A DNA stretch of 8,418 nt. It comes from Leucothrix mucor (GTDB lineage Bacteria > Pseudomonadota > Gammaproteobacteria > Thiotrichales > Thiotrichaceae). The translations under genes were made by a program, and so were the position numbers. A model generated the notes under the pieces. The model had not been told where the DNA came from, made no database searches, and saw only the letters and a list, made by a program, of their open reading frames with translations. This document shows positions 1 through 6,708 of this stretch, piece after piece. Location of the stretch: positions 1 through 8,418 of the forward strand of contig DQUJ01000009.1 in NCBI GenBank assembly GCA_015662325.1, read 5' to 3'. Numbering within the stretch: the stretch's first letter is position 1; each line of letters begins with the position of its first letter.

Positions 1-21
1 AAGAAAACCTTAATCGGAAAC

Positions 22-51
22 AATATTGATATTTAATAATGCGTTTGTCAA
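22..51 (-). promoter_or_regulatory. possible sigma-70 promoter reading off the left edge
   Basis: On the minus strand a perfect -35 box TTGACA lies at 51-46. After 17-18 bases comes a poor -10 (CAATAT or AATATT, 3-4 of 6 matches). It would drive a gene lying beyond the left edge. The rest of 1-109 is AT-rich, with no gene and no convincing terminator for the glycosyltransferase. The weak -10 and AT-rich setting make chance likely. Confidence 0.25.
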
Positions 52-109
52 TTTTTAAATTATTTTTAAGGTTATTCAGCAGATAGCTTTACTTGAAAAA
101 CTTAAATTA

Positions 110-1159
110 CTACAGCGCTAACCATTCAGCTGCAATAGTCTCACCCGTTAAATGTTGAATAGAATCATGGGCATTATCTTTAAATTTTTGTTGCATTGCT
201 TCATCGTAATAAAGCGTATCCATCGCTTGTTGTAATGCACCTCCGTTTTCGTTTTCTACTAGCAAACCATTTTTATCATTGATAACTATCTCACGCGGCC
301 CCGTTGGACAATCAGTTGCAATCACAGGGCATTTCAATGCAAGGGCTTCTATCAACACCATTGGAAATGCTTCGGTTCGGCTCGAAAGTGTTAGGAACTT
401 AGCGTTGGCAAGATAAGGGAAAGGGTTATGCTGGGTGCCTGCTAAATGCACTTTACCTTGCATATTTAATCGTTCAATCTGCGCTTCTAATTCGGGTCTA
501 AGATCACCATCACCGATAATGACAAGATCACACTCTTGCTGCATTTTGCTTTTGGAAAAGGCTTCAATCAGTAAATCAAATCGTTTCACTTCATGGAAAC
601 GACCGAGCGCCACAATATAAGGTTTACCATGCTGGTAAGGTGTTACTGCTTGGGCATTGATGTCTTCAATATCAACAGGATTATAAATACGCGAAACATT
701 TTTTAAGGAGAAATCTGTGCGCAGTATTGTGGCAACATCTTCTGATACAGCAATTACATTTTTTACACGATGATAGGTTAGCTTGACTAAAGTAGATTCA
801 AAAAAACTTAACTCACGTGGATTACAATGAACCGATAATGCGGCATCTTTAAATGCCATTGCTGTTGGAAAGTTTGCCGTTTCCATAAAGCCATAGACAT
901 GATCAAATTGTTCTTTTTTGATTAACTTACGTAATTTGTAAGTACGCTTAAATACATTAAATACTTTACCGGGAATCGTTTTTTTCTGCGGACAGTCTAA
1001 GTGAATTAATTCACCCGGCATTTCGTAATGAATTTCGTCATCTTGAAAAATAATCAGGCTGACTTCATTGTTTTTCGCTAATGCTTGAGCAAGGTTGATT
1101 GCGACGCGTTGCCCTCCACCTAAATCAAGGTCGGCGATGACGATGGCTATTTTTTTCAT
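110..1159 (-). CDS. GT4-family glycosyltransferase
   Basis: This is a 349-residue GT-B fold glycosyltransferase of family GT4. Such enzymes move a sugar from a nucleotide-sugar donor onto a lipid or polysaccharide acceptor at the cytoplasmic face of the inner membrane. The N-terminal acceptor half carries the glycine-rich loop GGGQRVAINLAQAL (residues 14-27). The C-terminal donor half shows LGRFHEVKRFDLLIEAF (185-201), IIGDGDLRPE (214-223) and the EX7E motif, with Glu263 and Glu271 in EAFPMVLIE. This is followed by the phosphate-loop-like DCPTGPREI. Length is normal for the family and no signal peptide is seen. The ATG at 1159 has no strong ribosome binding site, but it begins the expected KKIAIVI first beta strand. 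It lies 109 bases after the exopolyphosphatase gene and has its own promoter. Neighbours give no clue to the acceptor; a lipopolysaccharide-core or capsule role is a guess. Confidence 0.9.
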   Translation of the reverse strand: MKKIAIVIADLDLGGGQRVAINLAQALAKNNEVSLIIFQDDEIHYEMPGELIHLDCPQKKTIPGKVFNVFKRTYKLRKLIKKEQFDHVYGFMETANFPTAMAFKDAALSVHCNPRELSFFESTLVKLTYHRVKNVIAVSEDVATILRTDFSLKNVSRIYNPVDIEDINAQAVTPYQHGKPYIVALGRFHEVKRFDLLIEAFSKSKMQQECDLVIIGDGDLRPELEAQIERLNMQGKVHLAGTQHNPFPYLANAKFLTLSSRTEAFPMVLIEALALKCPVIATDCPTGPREIVINDKNGLLVENENGGALQQAMDTLYYDEAMQQKFKDNAHDSIQHLTGETIAAEWLAL

Positions 1160-1191
1160 TATGGTTTCTTTTATTTATTAGATTGAATATA

Positions 1192-1208
1192 TGCTTAAAT
1201 TTTAAGCA
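1192..1208. promoter_or_regulatory. palindrome over the glycosyltransferase -10 box, possible operator
   Basis: The minus strand reads TGCTTAAAATTTAAGCA, two perfect 8-base arms around one central base. It contains the -10 hexamer TAAAAT (1204-1199) of the glycosyltransferase promoter. There is no U-run on the transcribed side, and a one-base loop is too small for a terminator. A protein-binding operator is therefore the more natural reading, but AT-rich palindromes of this size also occur by chance. Confidence 0.35.
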
Positions 1209-1227
1209 GTTTACGAACGATTATCAA
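1199..1227 (-). promoter_or_regulatory. sigma-70 promoter for the glycosyltransferase gene
   Basis: The minus strand has -35 TTGATA (1227-1222, 5 of 6 matches), a 17-base spacer, and -10 TAAAAT (1204-1199, 5 of 6). Transcription would start near 1192, giving a leader of about 33 bases before the ATG at 1159. It lies in the gap after the exopolyphosphatase stop codon, so the glycosyltransferase can be transcribed independently. Confidence 0.55.
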
Positions 1228-1268
1228 TCATTTGGGGATGAGACGCATTGAGTAGCAGATAAAAGAAA

Positions 1269-2816
1269 TTAAAAATAAAGTTTAAAACCAATTTTATTTA
1301 ACCAGACTTTTTCTTGTATTAAATCAGCCTCCAGTAAAGCCTGCTCTCCAATATCTTTTGAAAATTTAATATGCAAACTATCAACACCGCCTTCTACTAC
1401 GGGTAAAATATCATCTGTGTCGATTCTAGCGCGATGCAATAAGACCGCAATACGCAATAAAATACTTAGGTAGCGCGCTATTTTTTGCTCATCTTCTGGC
1501 AAACTGTCAAACGCATCTTCTTCTAATTTCTTACGGTGTGTTTTGACCAACAGCGCAATTAAATATTGTCTACGCCGCGCAAAACCTGGAATATCCGCAT
1601 ATTTAAGCATATGCGCGCCCTGTAGGTGGTATTTATCATGAGTAATACTCATCCCAATCTCATGCAAACAGGCCGCCCAGCGTAATGATCGACGCGATTT
1701 TTTAGGGATTCCCCAATCTTTGCGTACTTGTTTAAAACAATGTAATGCCGTTATTTCTATACGGTTTGCATGATCAATATCTATTTGAAAACGCTGCATT
1801 AAATCTTGCACACTTCGGTCACGCACATCTTCGTGTTGAATGCGCCCAATCATATCGTGCAGCAGACCTTCGCGTAATGCGCCGTCGGATACCGTCATCC
1901 GTTTAATGTTAAGTGATTTAAAAATAGAAATAAGTATCGCTAAACCACCCGCAAAAACGGGGGCACGTTCTGCTTTTAAGCCGGGTAATTCAATATTTTC
2001 TATATTTCCTATCGCGATGAGTTTGTCTCGAATAGTGACCATCGCATCCAAAGTAATACCAAATTTCTCTAGCTCAAATTCTTGAATAATGGCTCTAACC
2101 GCTTTAATCGTGCCAGAAGAACCGATAGCAAATTTCCAGTTACCTTCATGGTAACTTTTTTGAATCGGCATGATTTCTAATCGCAACGCGGTATCGGCTG
2201 TTTGCCATTTATCTGCACCCAAATCACCGTCTATAAAAAAACGTTGAGTCATGCTGACAGAACCAATATTTAAACTTTCTAGCTTGAGTGGTTCAAACTT
2301 TTTGCCGATGATAAATTCGGTACTACCACCGCCAATATCAATGACTAATTGCCGCCCTTCATCATCCGAAAGTGTATGTGATACGCCAAGATAAACTAAA
2401 CGGGCTTCTTCATGACCGGGAATGATTTCGATACGATGCCCTAAGGCTTTATTGGCTTTTTCAAGAAAGGCACGAGAGGCCTTCATGGTACGCAATGTAT
2501 TTGTGCCTGCTGCCCTGACAGCACTCGCATCTAAGTGCCGAATACGATCACCAAAGCGTTGCAAGCAATTCAACGCGCGTTGCCCAACTTCTTCGTTAAG
2601 ATTAAGCTTAGCATCCAGCCCGCCGCGTAAACGCACCATTTCTTTCATTTGATCTATGATCGAAATATTGCCGAGCTCATCGACTCGCGCAACCACCATA
2701 TGAAAACTATTAGAGCCCAGATCAACCGCCGCTATCATCTCTGGATAGCCTTCTTGGTCATCTATATTAGCGCTTCCGCTTTCATTACTGTTTTTCAGAT
2801 TGTTGTGTACTTCCAT
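1269..2816 (-). CDS. ppx: Ppx/GppA family exopolyphosphatase
   Basis: The product is a 515-residue enzyme of the Ppx/GppA phosphatase family. It removes terminal phosphates from polyphosphate and/or converts pppGpp to ppGpp. The actin-like ATPase-fold N-terminal half has the first phosphate loop VDLGSNSFHM (about residues 31-40), PGHEEAR (133-139) and the second phosphate loop DIGGGSTEF (160-168). The C-terminal helical, HD-like part includes LRWAACLHEIG and a HDKYHLQGAHML stretch, as in long enterobacterial Ppx (about 513 residues). I chose the ATG at 2816. A TTG at 2825 would add three residues, and neither start has a good ribosome binding site. About 26 polar residues precede the core, and an internal ATG just before AAVDLG is a less likely start. 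Sequence alone does not separate Ppx from GppA; the length and C-terminal domain favour Ppx. It starts 61 bases after yidD. Confidence 0.9.
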   Translation of the reverse strand: MEVHNNLKNSNESGSANIDDQEGYPEMIAAVDLGSNSFHMVVARVDELGNISIIDQMKEMVRLRGGLDAKLNLNEEVGQRALNCLQRFGDRIRHLDASAVRAAGTNTLRTMKASRAFLEKANKALGHRIEIIPGHEEARLVYLGVSHTLSDDEGRQLVIDIGGGSTEFIIGKKFEPLKLESLNIGSVSMTQRFFIDGDLGADKWQTADTALRLEIMPIQKSYHEGNWKFAIGSSGTIKAVRAIIQEFELEKFGITLDAMVTIRDKLIAIGNIENIELPGLKAERAPVFAGGLAILISIFKSLNIKRMTVSDGALREGLLHDMIGRIQHEDVRDRSVQDLMQRFQIDIDHANRIEITALHCFKQVRKDWGIPKKSRRSLRWAACLHEIGMSITHDKYHLQGAHMLKYADIPGFARRRQYLIALLVKTHRKKLEEDAFDSLPEDEQKIARYLSILLRIAVLLHRARIDTDDILPVVEGGVDSLHIKFSKDIGEQALLEADLIQEKVWLNKIGFKLYF

Positions 2817-2877
2817 AGAACGCAACCATACCGCGCAATAAGTTAAGAGGCAATCCTAAGCATTAGATATATTTAGA

Positions 2878-3105
2878 TTATTTTTCTTTTTGATGATCTG
2901 GAACGGGATCATAACCACCTTCATGCCATGGGTGACATTTTACAATCCTGCGACTGCCTAACCACGCGCCTTTAATAGCACCGTGTTTCTCAATCGCTTG
3001 ATGGGTATAGCAAGAACAGGTCGGCTCAAAACGACAACTGCTACCTAAGACAGGGCTTAGAAATAGTTGATAAGCTCGGATTATTTTAAGTAGTAACCAT
3101 TTCAT
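2878..3105 (-). CDS. yidD: membrane protein insertion efficiency factor YidD
   Basis: This 75-residue YidD-family protein assists YidC-dependent insertion of inner-membrane proteins from the cytoplasmic face. It has an amphipathic/hydrophobic N-terminus ([17 protein letters not shown]) and the family signature [10 protein letters not shown], then [18 protein letters not shown] and [13 protein letters not shown]. The Cys residues of the signature (CRF, PTCS, KCHPW) are all kept. Length is typical. The start ATG lies 15 bases after the hisI stop codon, so the two are probably translated from one transcript. The location is unusual: in most Proteobacteria yidD sits in rpmH-rnpA-yidD-yidC near the origin, and none of those genes is here. 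Confidence 0.95.
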   Translation of the reverse strand: MKWLLLKIIRAYQLFLSPVLGSSCRFEPTCSCYTHQAIEKHGAIKGAWLGSRRIVKCHPWHEGGYDPVPDHQKEK

Positions 3106-3120
3106 TTGATAGTTGCTTCA

Positions 3121-3498
3121 CTATTTGCCGTAAAGCTCTTTTGGATCAATTAATGGCTCGGAATCAATTTTTAATTGATCACCCTCTACCACTTGATAGA
3201 AACAACTGCGTCTACCCGTGTGGCACGCTGGGCCAGTTTGATCAACCAGTAGCAATAACGTATCGCTATCGCAATCAACCCGAAATTCTTTCAGCATTTG
3301 CACCTGCCCAGAGCTTTCGCCTTTACGCCAAAAAGCTTGACGAGAACGCGACCAGTAACACACACGCCCCGTTTTTAACGACTCTTGAATAGACGCTTTA
3401 TTCATCCATGCCATCATTAACACTTCGTTGGTGTCGTGTTGTTGGGCAATAGCGGGGATTAGGCCGTCATTGTTGTATTTTAGGTTATTGATCCACAT
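3121..3498 (-). CDS. hisI: phosphoribosyl-AMP cyclohydrolase HisI
   Basis: This is the enzyme of the third step of histidine biosynthesis. It opens the adenine ring of phosphoribosyl-AMP to give ProFAR precursor. At 125 residues it is the single-domain form, without the HisE pyrophosphohydrolase fused to it in enterobacteria. The metal sites are intact: Asp75, Asp77 and Asp79 with Cys76 in DCDSD, and Cys92 and Cys99 in GPACHTGRRSCF. The conserved MMAWMN, GRVCYWSRSR and LWRKGE-like (FWRKGESSG) blocks are also present. The start ATG at 3498 has AGGA four bases upstream, a slightly close ribosome binding site. No other his gene is in the window; neighbours are DUF971 upstream and yidD downstream. 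HisE must be encoded elsewhere. Confidence 0.96.
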   Translation of the reverse strand: MWINNLKYNNDGLIPAIAQQHDTNEVLMMAWMNKASIQESLKTGRVCYWSRSRQAFWRKGESSGQVQMLKEFRVDCDSDTLLLLVDQTGPACHTGRRSCFYQVVEGDQLKIDSEPLIDPKELYGK

Positions 3499-3517
3499 AG
3501 TTTCCTAACAGTTGCTT

Positions 3518-3561
3518 CTGAATGATGTGATTTTTGTTCGCCTGCTAGGCGCATTATTCAG
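3518..3561. other. compound inverted repeat between DUF971 gene and hisI
   Basis: Two nested stems are visible. The inner stem is CGCCT-GCT-AGGCG (3539-3551). The outer arms CTGAATGATG (3518-3527) and CATTATTCAG (3552-3561) pair at 9 of 10 positions, with a G-T at the tenth. An 11-base bulge (3528-3538) lies on one side only. The outer right arm abuts the inner stem directly. No U-run follows on the minus strand, so it is not a classic terminator. An RNA-processing or mRNA-stabilising hairpin, or a dispersed repeat, is possible. Confidence 0.45.
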
Positions 3562-3567
3562 GAGTAA

Positions 3568-3933
3568 CTAGATGATCTTCCCCGGCTCTTTACGTTCATA
3601 CCCCGCTTTATCACAGCGCGCTAAGTAATCACTCCAGTGCTCGTCGTATTTATCACCTAAGTCGCGCAATAAACCCCAATCGTAGATGCCACTGTTGTGG
3701 TTATCATCAAAGCCTATTTTGATCGCATAATGACCTATTGGCTCAATGTCTTTAATATTGACGTTTTCTTTACCGAGCTGCAATGTCTCTTGCCCTGGCG
3801 CGTGTCCGCGAACTTCTGCGGAAGGTGAATACACACGTAAATATTCACAGGGTAAATTGTGTACTACGTCATCGGGCCATGTTAATTCAAGTACCCGTGA
3901 TTTCTGGTGTAGGGCTATATTTGTTGGTGTCAT
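3568..3933 (-). CDS. DUF971 (GBBH-like N-terminal domain) protein
   Basis: This 121-residue protein consists of a single DUF971 domain, related to the N-terminal domain of gamma-butyrobetaine hydroxylase. Recognisable blocks are LPCEYLRVYSPSAEVRGH (residues 27-44), IKDIEPIGHYAIKIGFDD (60-77) and the SGIYDWGLLRDLG stretch (81-93). Only one Cys (Cys29) lies in the region where the eukaryotic zinc-binding version has three, so metal binding is doubtful. The family also occurs fused to Mrp/ApbC iron-sulfur carriers, but no catalytic domain is attached here. It starts 63 bases after hslU, an arrangement I recall from other Proteobacteria. Its function is unknown; the neighbourhood hints at co-expression with the HslUV protease. 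No strong ribosome binding site is seen before the ATG. Confidence 0.88.
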   Translation of the reverse strand: MTPTNIALHQKSRVLELTWPDDVVHNLPCEYLRVYSPSAEVRGHAPGQETLQLGKENVNIKDIEPIGHYAIKIGFDDNHNSGIYDWGLLRDLGDKYDEHWSDYLARCDKAGYERKEPGKII

Positions 3934-3955
3934 AATAAATCCAATAATTTGTTTA

Positions 3956-3978
3956 TGGCATGATTGTAACGCATGCCA
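3956..3978. other. hairpin between hslU and the DUF971 gene
   Basis: This is a perfect 7-base inverted repeat, TGGCATG (3956-3962) and CATGCCA (3972-3978), around a 9-base loop. It lies 18 bases after the hslU stop. The minus strand continues with TAAACAAATT, so there is no U-run and it is not a strong intrinsic terminator. It may instead limit read-through or mark an RNA 3' end after processing. Confidence 0.4.
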
Positions 3979-3996
3979 ACGTGTTTGAAATAAACC

Positions 3997-5367
3997 TTAC
4001 AGAATGTAACGGCTCAAATCTTCATCTTCTATTAAATCACCCAACACATCATCCACCATTTTTGCATCGACAGTAATGTCATCGGTACAATCAGGCGCAC
4101 AATATAGCACTTCTTCCAATAGGCGTTCTACCACCGTATGTAGACGCCTTGCGCCTATATTTTCGGTTTGCTCGTTGACTTGAAAAGCTGTTTCGGCAAT
4201 ACGTTGGATACCATCATCGGTAAATTCAACTTTAACGCCTTCTGTCGCAAGTAAGCCTTGGTATTGCTCCGTTAATGACGCATCTGGCTCGACTAGAATG
4301 CGTTTGAAATCATCTGCAGTTAATGCCCCTAATTCAACACGAATCGGTAAACGACCTTGTAATTCTGGTATCAAATCAGAGGGTTTAGCCAAATGGAATG
4401 CACCCGAAGCTATAAATAAAATATGATCGGTTTTGATAATGCCGTGCTTGGTTGTTACCGTACTGCCTTCAATTAAGGGCAGTAAATCACGTTGCACACC
4501 CTCGCGTGAAACGCCTGCGCCACCGGACTCACCTTTTTGTATCACTTTGTCGATTTCATCTAAAAAGACAATGCCATTTTGTTCTACATTTTCCAACGCC
4601 TGTGTTTTTAAGTCTTCGGTGTTGATCATTTTATGCGCTTCTTCTTCGGCAAGTTCTTTGAGCGCATCTTTAATCTTTAATTTACGTTTTTTGGTTTTAC
4701 CCTTACCCATATTTTCGAACATGCCTGAAAGTTGGCTTGCCATATCTTCCATACCTGGCGGTGTCATAATTTCGACACCAACGGGGCTTGCGGCTACTTC
4801 TATTTCTATTTCTTTATCGTCTAGTTTGCCTTCGCGTAGTTTTTTACGGAATTTTTGACGGGTTGAATTGGTATCTACTACCTGTTCAACTGGGTTTCCC
4901 CCGCCTCTTTCTTCATCCATACCAAACCACTCAGCATCTTCTGTCTCGGATTTTGGACGAGGAATTAAAATATCCAACACACGGTCTTCTGCCGCATCTT
5001 CCGCACGATTTTTAACCTTTTTAACTTCTTGCTCACGCGTTAATTTAACCGCTATATCCGCCAGATCACGAATAATTGAATCCACCTCTTTACCCACATA
5101 ACCCACTTCGGTAAATTTGGTAGCTTCCACCTTTATAAAGGGCGCATTCGCTAGCTTTGCCAAACGTCGCGCAATTTCTGTTTTGCCCACACCTGTTGGT
5201 CCAATCATTAAGATATTTTTTGGGGTGACTTCTTGGCGAAGTTCGTCACCTAGTTGCTGTCTACGCCACCGATTACGTAACGCAATCGCTACCGCACGCT
5301 TTGCGTTATCTTGCCCGATAACGTGTTTATCCAACTCTTGAACGATTTCTCTTGGGGTCATTGACAT
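3997..5367 (-). CDS. hslU: HslU (ClpY) ATPase subunit of the HslUV protease
   Basis: HslU is the AAA+ unfoldase that feeds proteins into the HslV peptidase in the cytoplasm. Its 456 residues compare with 443 in E. coli. Visible motifs are Walker A GPTGVGKT (56-63), pore loop GYVG (89-92), Walker B IVFLDEID (266-273), the [12 protein letters not shown] block (335-346) and sensor-2 region GARRLH (405-410). The C-terminal tail EDLSRYIL is the part that inserts into HslV to activate it. The intermediate I-domain (about 110-240) carries an acidic, glycine-containing insert near 138-165 that accounts for the extra length. The ATG at 5367 is preceded by an AAAGAG stretch. A second in-frame ATG two codons later would also fit. 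It lies downstream of hslV across a 185-base gap. Confidence 0.98.
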   Translation of the reverse strand: MSMTPREIVQELDKHVIGQDNAKRAVAIALRNRWRRQQLGDELRQEVTPKNILMIGPTGVGKTEIARRLAKLANAPFIKVEATKFTEVGYVGKEVDSIIRDLADIAVKLTREQEVKKVKNRAEDAAEDRVLDILIPRPKSETEDAEWFGMDEERGGGNPVEQVVDTNSTRQKFRKKLREGKLDDKEIEIEVAASPVGVEIMTPPGMEDMASQLSGMFENMGKGKTKKRKLKIKDALKELAEEEAHKMINTEDLKTQALENVEQNGIVFLDEIDKVIQKGESGGAGVSREGVQRDLLPLIEGSTVTTKHGIIKTDHILFIASGAFHLAKPSDLIPELQGRLPIRVELGALTADDFKRILVEPDASLTEQYQGLLATEGVKVEFTDDGIQRIAETAFQVNEQTENIGARRLHTVVERLLEEVLYCAPDCTDDITVDAKMVDDVLGDLIEDEDLSRYIL

Positions 5368-5481
5368 GATTTTTTCTCTTTAACTTATCTTTTATAATTT
5401 ATTTTGGCTAGGTCTTTAATCGCGCAGAGTATTTATAATTCGCTTTAGCACAAGGCATCTTTGCACGGAGAATGTGAGCAT

Positions 5482-5510
5482 ATAATAAATATGTGACCAT
5501 TCGAGTACAA
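5482..5510 (-). promoter_or_regulatory. possible internal promoter for hslU
   Basis: In the long hslV-hslU gap the minus strand has TTGTAC (5510-5505, 3 of 6 matches to -35), exactly 17 bases, then TATTAT (5487-5482, 5 of 6 matches to -10). It would allow hslU to be transcribed apart from hslV, with a leader of about 110 bases. The -35 box is poor and the region is AT-rich, so this is only a candidate. Confidence 0.25.
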
Positions 5511-5514
5511 AGAT

Positions 5515-5554
5515 AACGCAGAGCTAGAGTGAAGTATGAATGCTCTGTGCCGTT
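5515..5554. other. hairpin at the end of hslV, possible attenuator
   Basis: A CAGAGC / GCTCTG stem (5519-5524 with 5542-5547) encloses a 17-base loop. AACG / CGTT (5515-5518 with 5551-5554) can extend it beyond a 3-base bulge. In the minus-strand transcript it forms right at the hslV stop codon and is followed by GTTATCTTTGT, only weakly U-rich. It could cause partial termination or RNA processing between hslV and hslU; a full terminator is unlikely. Confidence 0.35.
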
Positions 5555-6086
5555 AAAGTTCTTCTATGGTGCGATTGTGGTTGGTATAAATACAAATATC
5601 GCCCGCAATACCCAAGCTTTTTTCGACAACTTCGCGCGCTGATAATTCAGTATTATCTAATAATGCTCTTGCTGCCGATTGTGCAAACGGCCCACCTGAA
5701 CCGATTGCAATAAGATTATCTTCTGGGTCAATCACATCACCGTTACCTGTAATTACTAACGACGTTTCTTTATCGGCTACGGCTAGCAATGCTTCGAGTT
5801 GACGCATACCTCTATCGGTTCGCCAGTCTTTAGCAAGTTCAATCGCGGCACGTGTTAAGTTGCCATTGTATTCGTGTAGCTTGGCTTCAAATTTTTCAAA
5901 CAGGGTAAACGCATCGGCTGTTCCACCTGCAAAACCTGCAATCACTTTATCATCGTATAAACGACGCACTTTTCGTGCATTGCCTTTCATAATGGTATTA
6001 CCCAGCGAGACTTGTCCGTCGCCACCTATTACAACTTTTCCGTTACGGCGCACGGATAAGATGGTTGTTCCTCGATATTGTTCCAT
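5553..6086 (-). CDS. hslV: HslV (ClpQ) peptidase subunit of the HslUV protease
   Basis: HslV is the threonine peptidase, a relative of the proteasome beta subunit. It forms a double ring capped by HslU and degrades misfolded and regulatory proteins. The product has 177 residues. The sequence opens MEQYRG followed by [19 protein letters not shown], so the catalytic Thr is residue 7 and the first six residues would be removed after Gly6. In E. coli the Thr directly follows the initiator Met. Further family blocks are [45 protein letters not shown] and the C-terminal [16 protein letters not shown]. Only a weak GGA lies upstream of the ATG. It starts 55 bases after the GFA gene and is preceded by a heat-shock-type promoter, as expected for hslVU. 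Confidence 0.98.
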   Translation of the reverse strand: MEQYRGTTILSVRRNGKVVIGGDGQVSLGNTIMKGNARKVRRLYDDKVIAGFAGGTADAFTLFEKFEAKLHEYNGNLTRAAIELAKDWRTDRGMRQLEALLAVADKETSLVITGNGDVIDPEDNLIAIGSGGPFAQSAARALLDNTELSAREVVEKSLGIAGDICIYTNHNRTIEEL

Positions 6087-6119
6087 TATTTGTTATTCCG
6101 AGTTGGTTTGTTATAAACG

Positions 6120-6146
6120 ATTGGGATTAAGTATAATCTTTTCAAG
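6120..6146 (-). promoter_or_regulatory. sigma-32 (heat-shock) promoter for hslVU
   Basis: The minus strand reads CTTGAAA (6146-6140), 14 bases, then CCCAAT (6125-6120). The known sigma-32 consensus is CTTGAAA, 11-16 bases, CCCCATNT. The upstream box is a perfect match and the downstream one has the run of Cs in the right place. The start site would be near 6112, about 26 bases before the hslV ATG. The -35 box overlaps the stop codon of the GFA gene. hslVU is a classic sigma-32 target, which supports the call. Confidence 0.65.
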
Positions 6147-6537
6147 ATTTATTTTTAGATTCCTTTCTGATTTTAGCTACTGCTTGCTCCCAATTTTTGC
6201 CATCAAATTGAGTTAAATCATAATTTTCTGTTTGCACATCAAAATCATCTAAGCAACGCACGTTAACACTAACCATCTTAGGATCAAACCGTGGATGGCT
6301 GAATGAATGTATCCCGCAATACTTGCAAAATAGATGTTTCGCCTCTTTACTATCAAATTGATAAAGCGTTAGATCATCTTCGCCCGATAATAATTTAAAA
6401 TTTTCTTGAGAAATACGATGATGCAAAGACCCTTTTTTACTGCAAATAGAACAATTACATTGAGTAATGGATGATAGGTCCATTCTTGCTTTAAACGTCA
6501 CCACGCCGCAATGGCAGCTTCCATGATAGGTTTTCAT
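6142..6537 (-). CDS. GFA-family zinc-binding protein
   Basis: The product is a 131-residue protein of the GFA family (glutathione-dependent formaldehyde-activating enzyme-like, also DUF636). The zinc ligands are all visible: Cys8 and Cys10 in CHCG, Cys27, Cys29 and Cys32 in CNCSIC, and Cys70 and Cys73 in CKYCGIHSFSHPR. Most members of the family have no proven reaction. The formaldehyde-glutathione activity was described for one member and should not be assumed here. The ATG at 6537 has a well-placed AGGA seven bases upstream. It is set apart from the cytochrome gene by a terminator and ends 55 bases before hslV, so some read-through into hslV is likely. I found no convincing promoter in front of it. 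Confidence 0.9.
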   Translation of the reverse strand: MKTYHGSCHCGVVTFKARMDLSSITQCNCSICSKKGSLHHRISQENFKLLSGEDDLTLYQFDSKEAKHLFCKYCGIHSFSHPRFDPKMVSVNVRCLDDFDVQTENYDLTQFDGKNWEQAVAKIRKESKNKS

Positions 6538-6619
6538 TCTATAGTCCTGAGCTTTGTTCGTTTCTTTGGGCTTACGGTAACTGTTCGAGCTATTACATAA
6601 TAACGTATATCTGGCGCAT

Positions 6620-6646
6620 AAAAAAAGGCACCCGAAGATGCCTTTT
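6620..6646 (-). terminator. intrinsic terminator of the cytochrome gene
   Basis: On the minus strand GGCATC-TTCG-GGTGCC (6642-6627) forms a six-pair stem, including one U-G pair, closed by a UUCG tetraloop. It is flanked by AAAA before and a run of seven Ts after (6626-6620). It lies 62 bases after the cytochrome stop codon. This is a textbook intrinsic terminator. The AAAA/TTTT flanks may give weak activity on the plus strand too. Confidence 0.9.
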
Positions 6647-6708
6647 AATCAATCCAATAAATCAACCATGAAACAATGGATAACTAATCGCTAGAGAAAT
6701 TGTTTATC

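Noticed and set aside
2817..2825. TTG start for the exopolyphosphatase
   Set aside because: It adds only three residues with no better ribosome binding site than the ATG at 2816. It is kept as an alternative, not as the main call.
4433..4858. 141-codon plus-strand open frame inside hslU
   Set aside because: It is antisense to a highly conserved coding region, its product is Ser/Leu-rich with no recognisable domain, and no ribosome binding site or promoter was seen.
6538..6619. Promoter for the GFA gene (TATTAT near 6580-6600)
   Set aside because: No acceptable -35 box lies 16-18 bases upstream; the only T-rich hexamer there is the U-run of the terminator.
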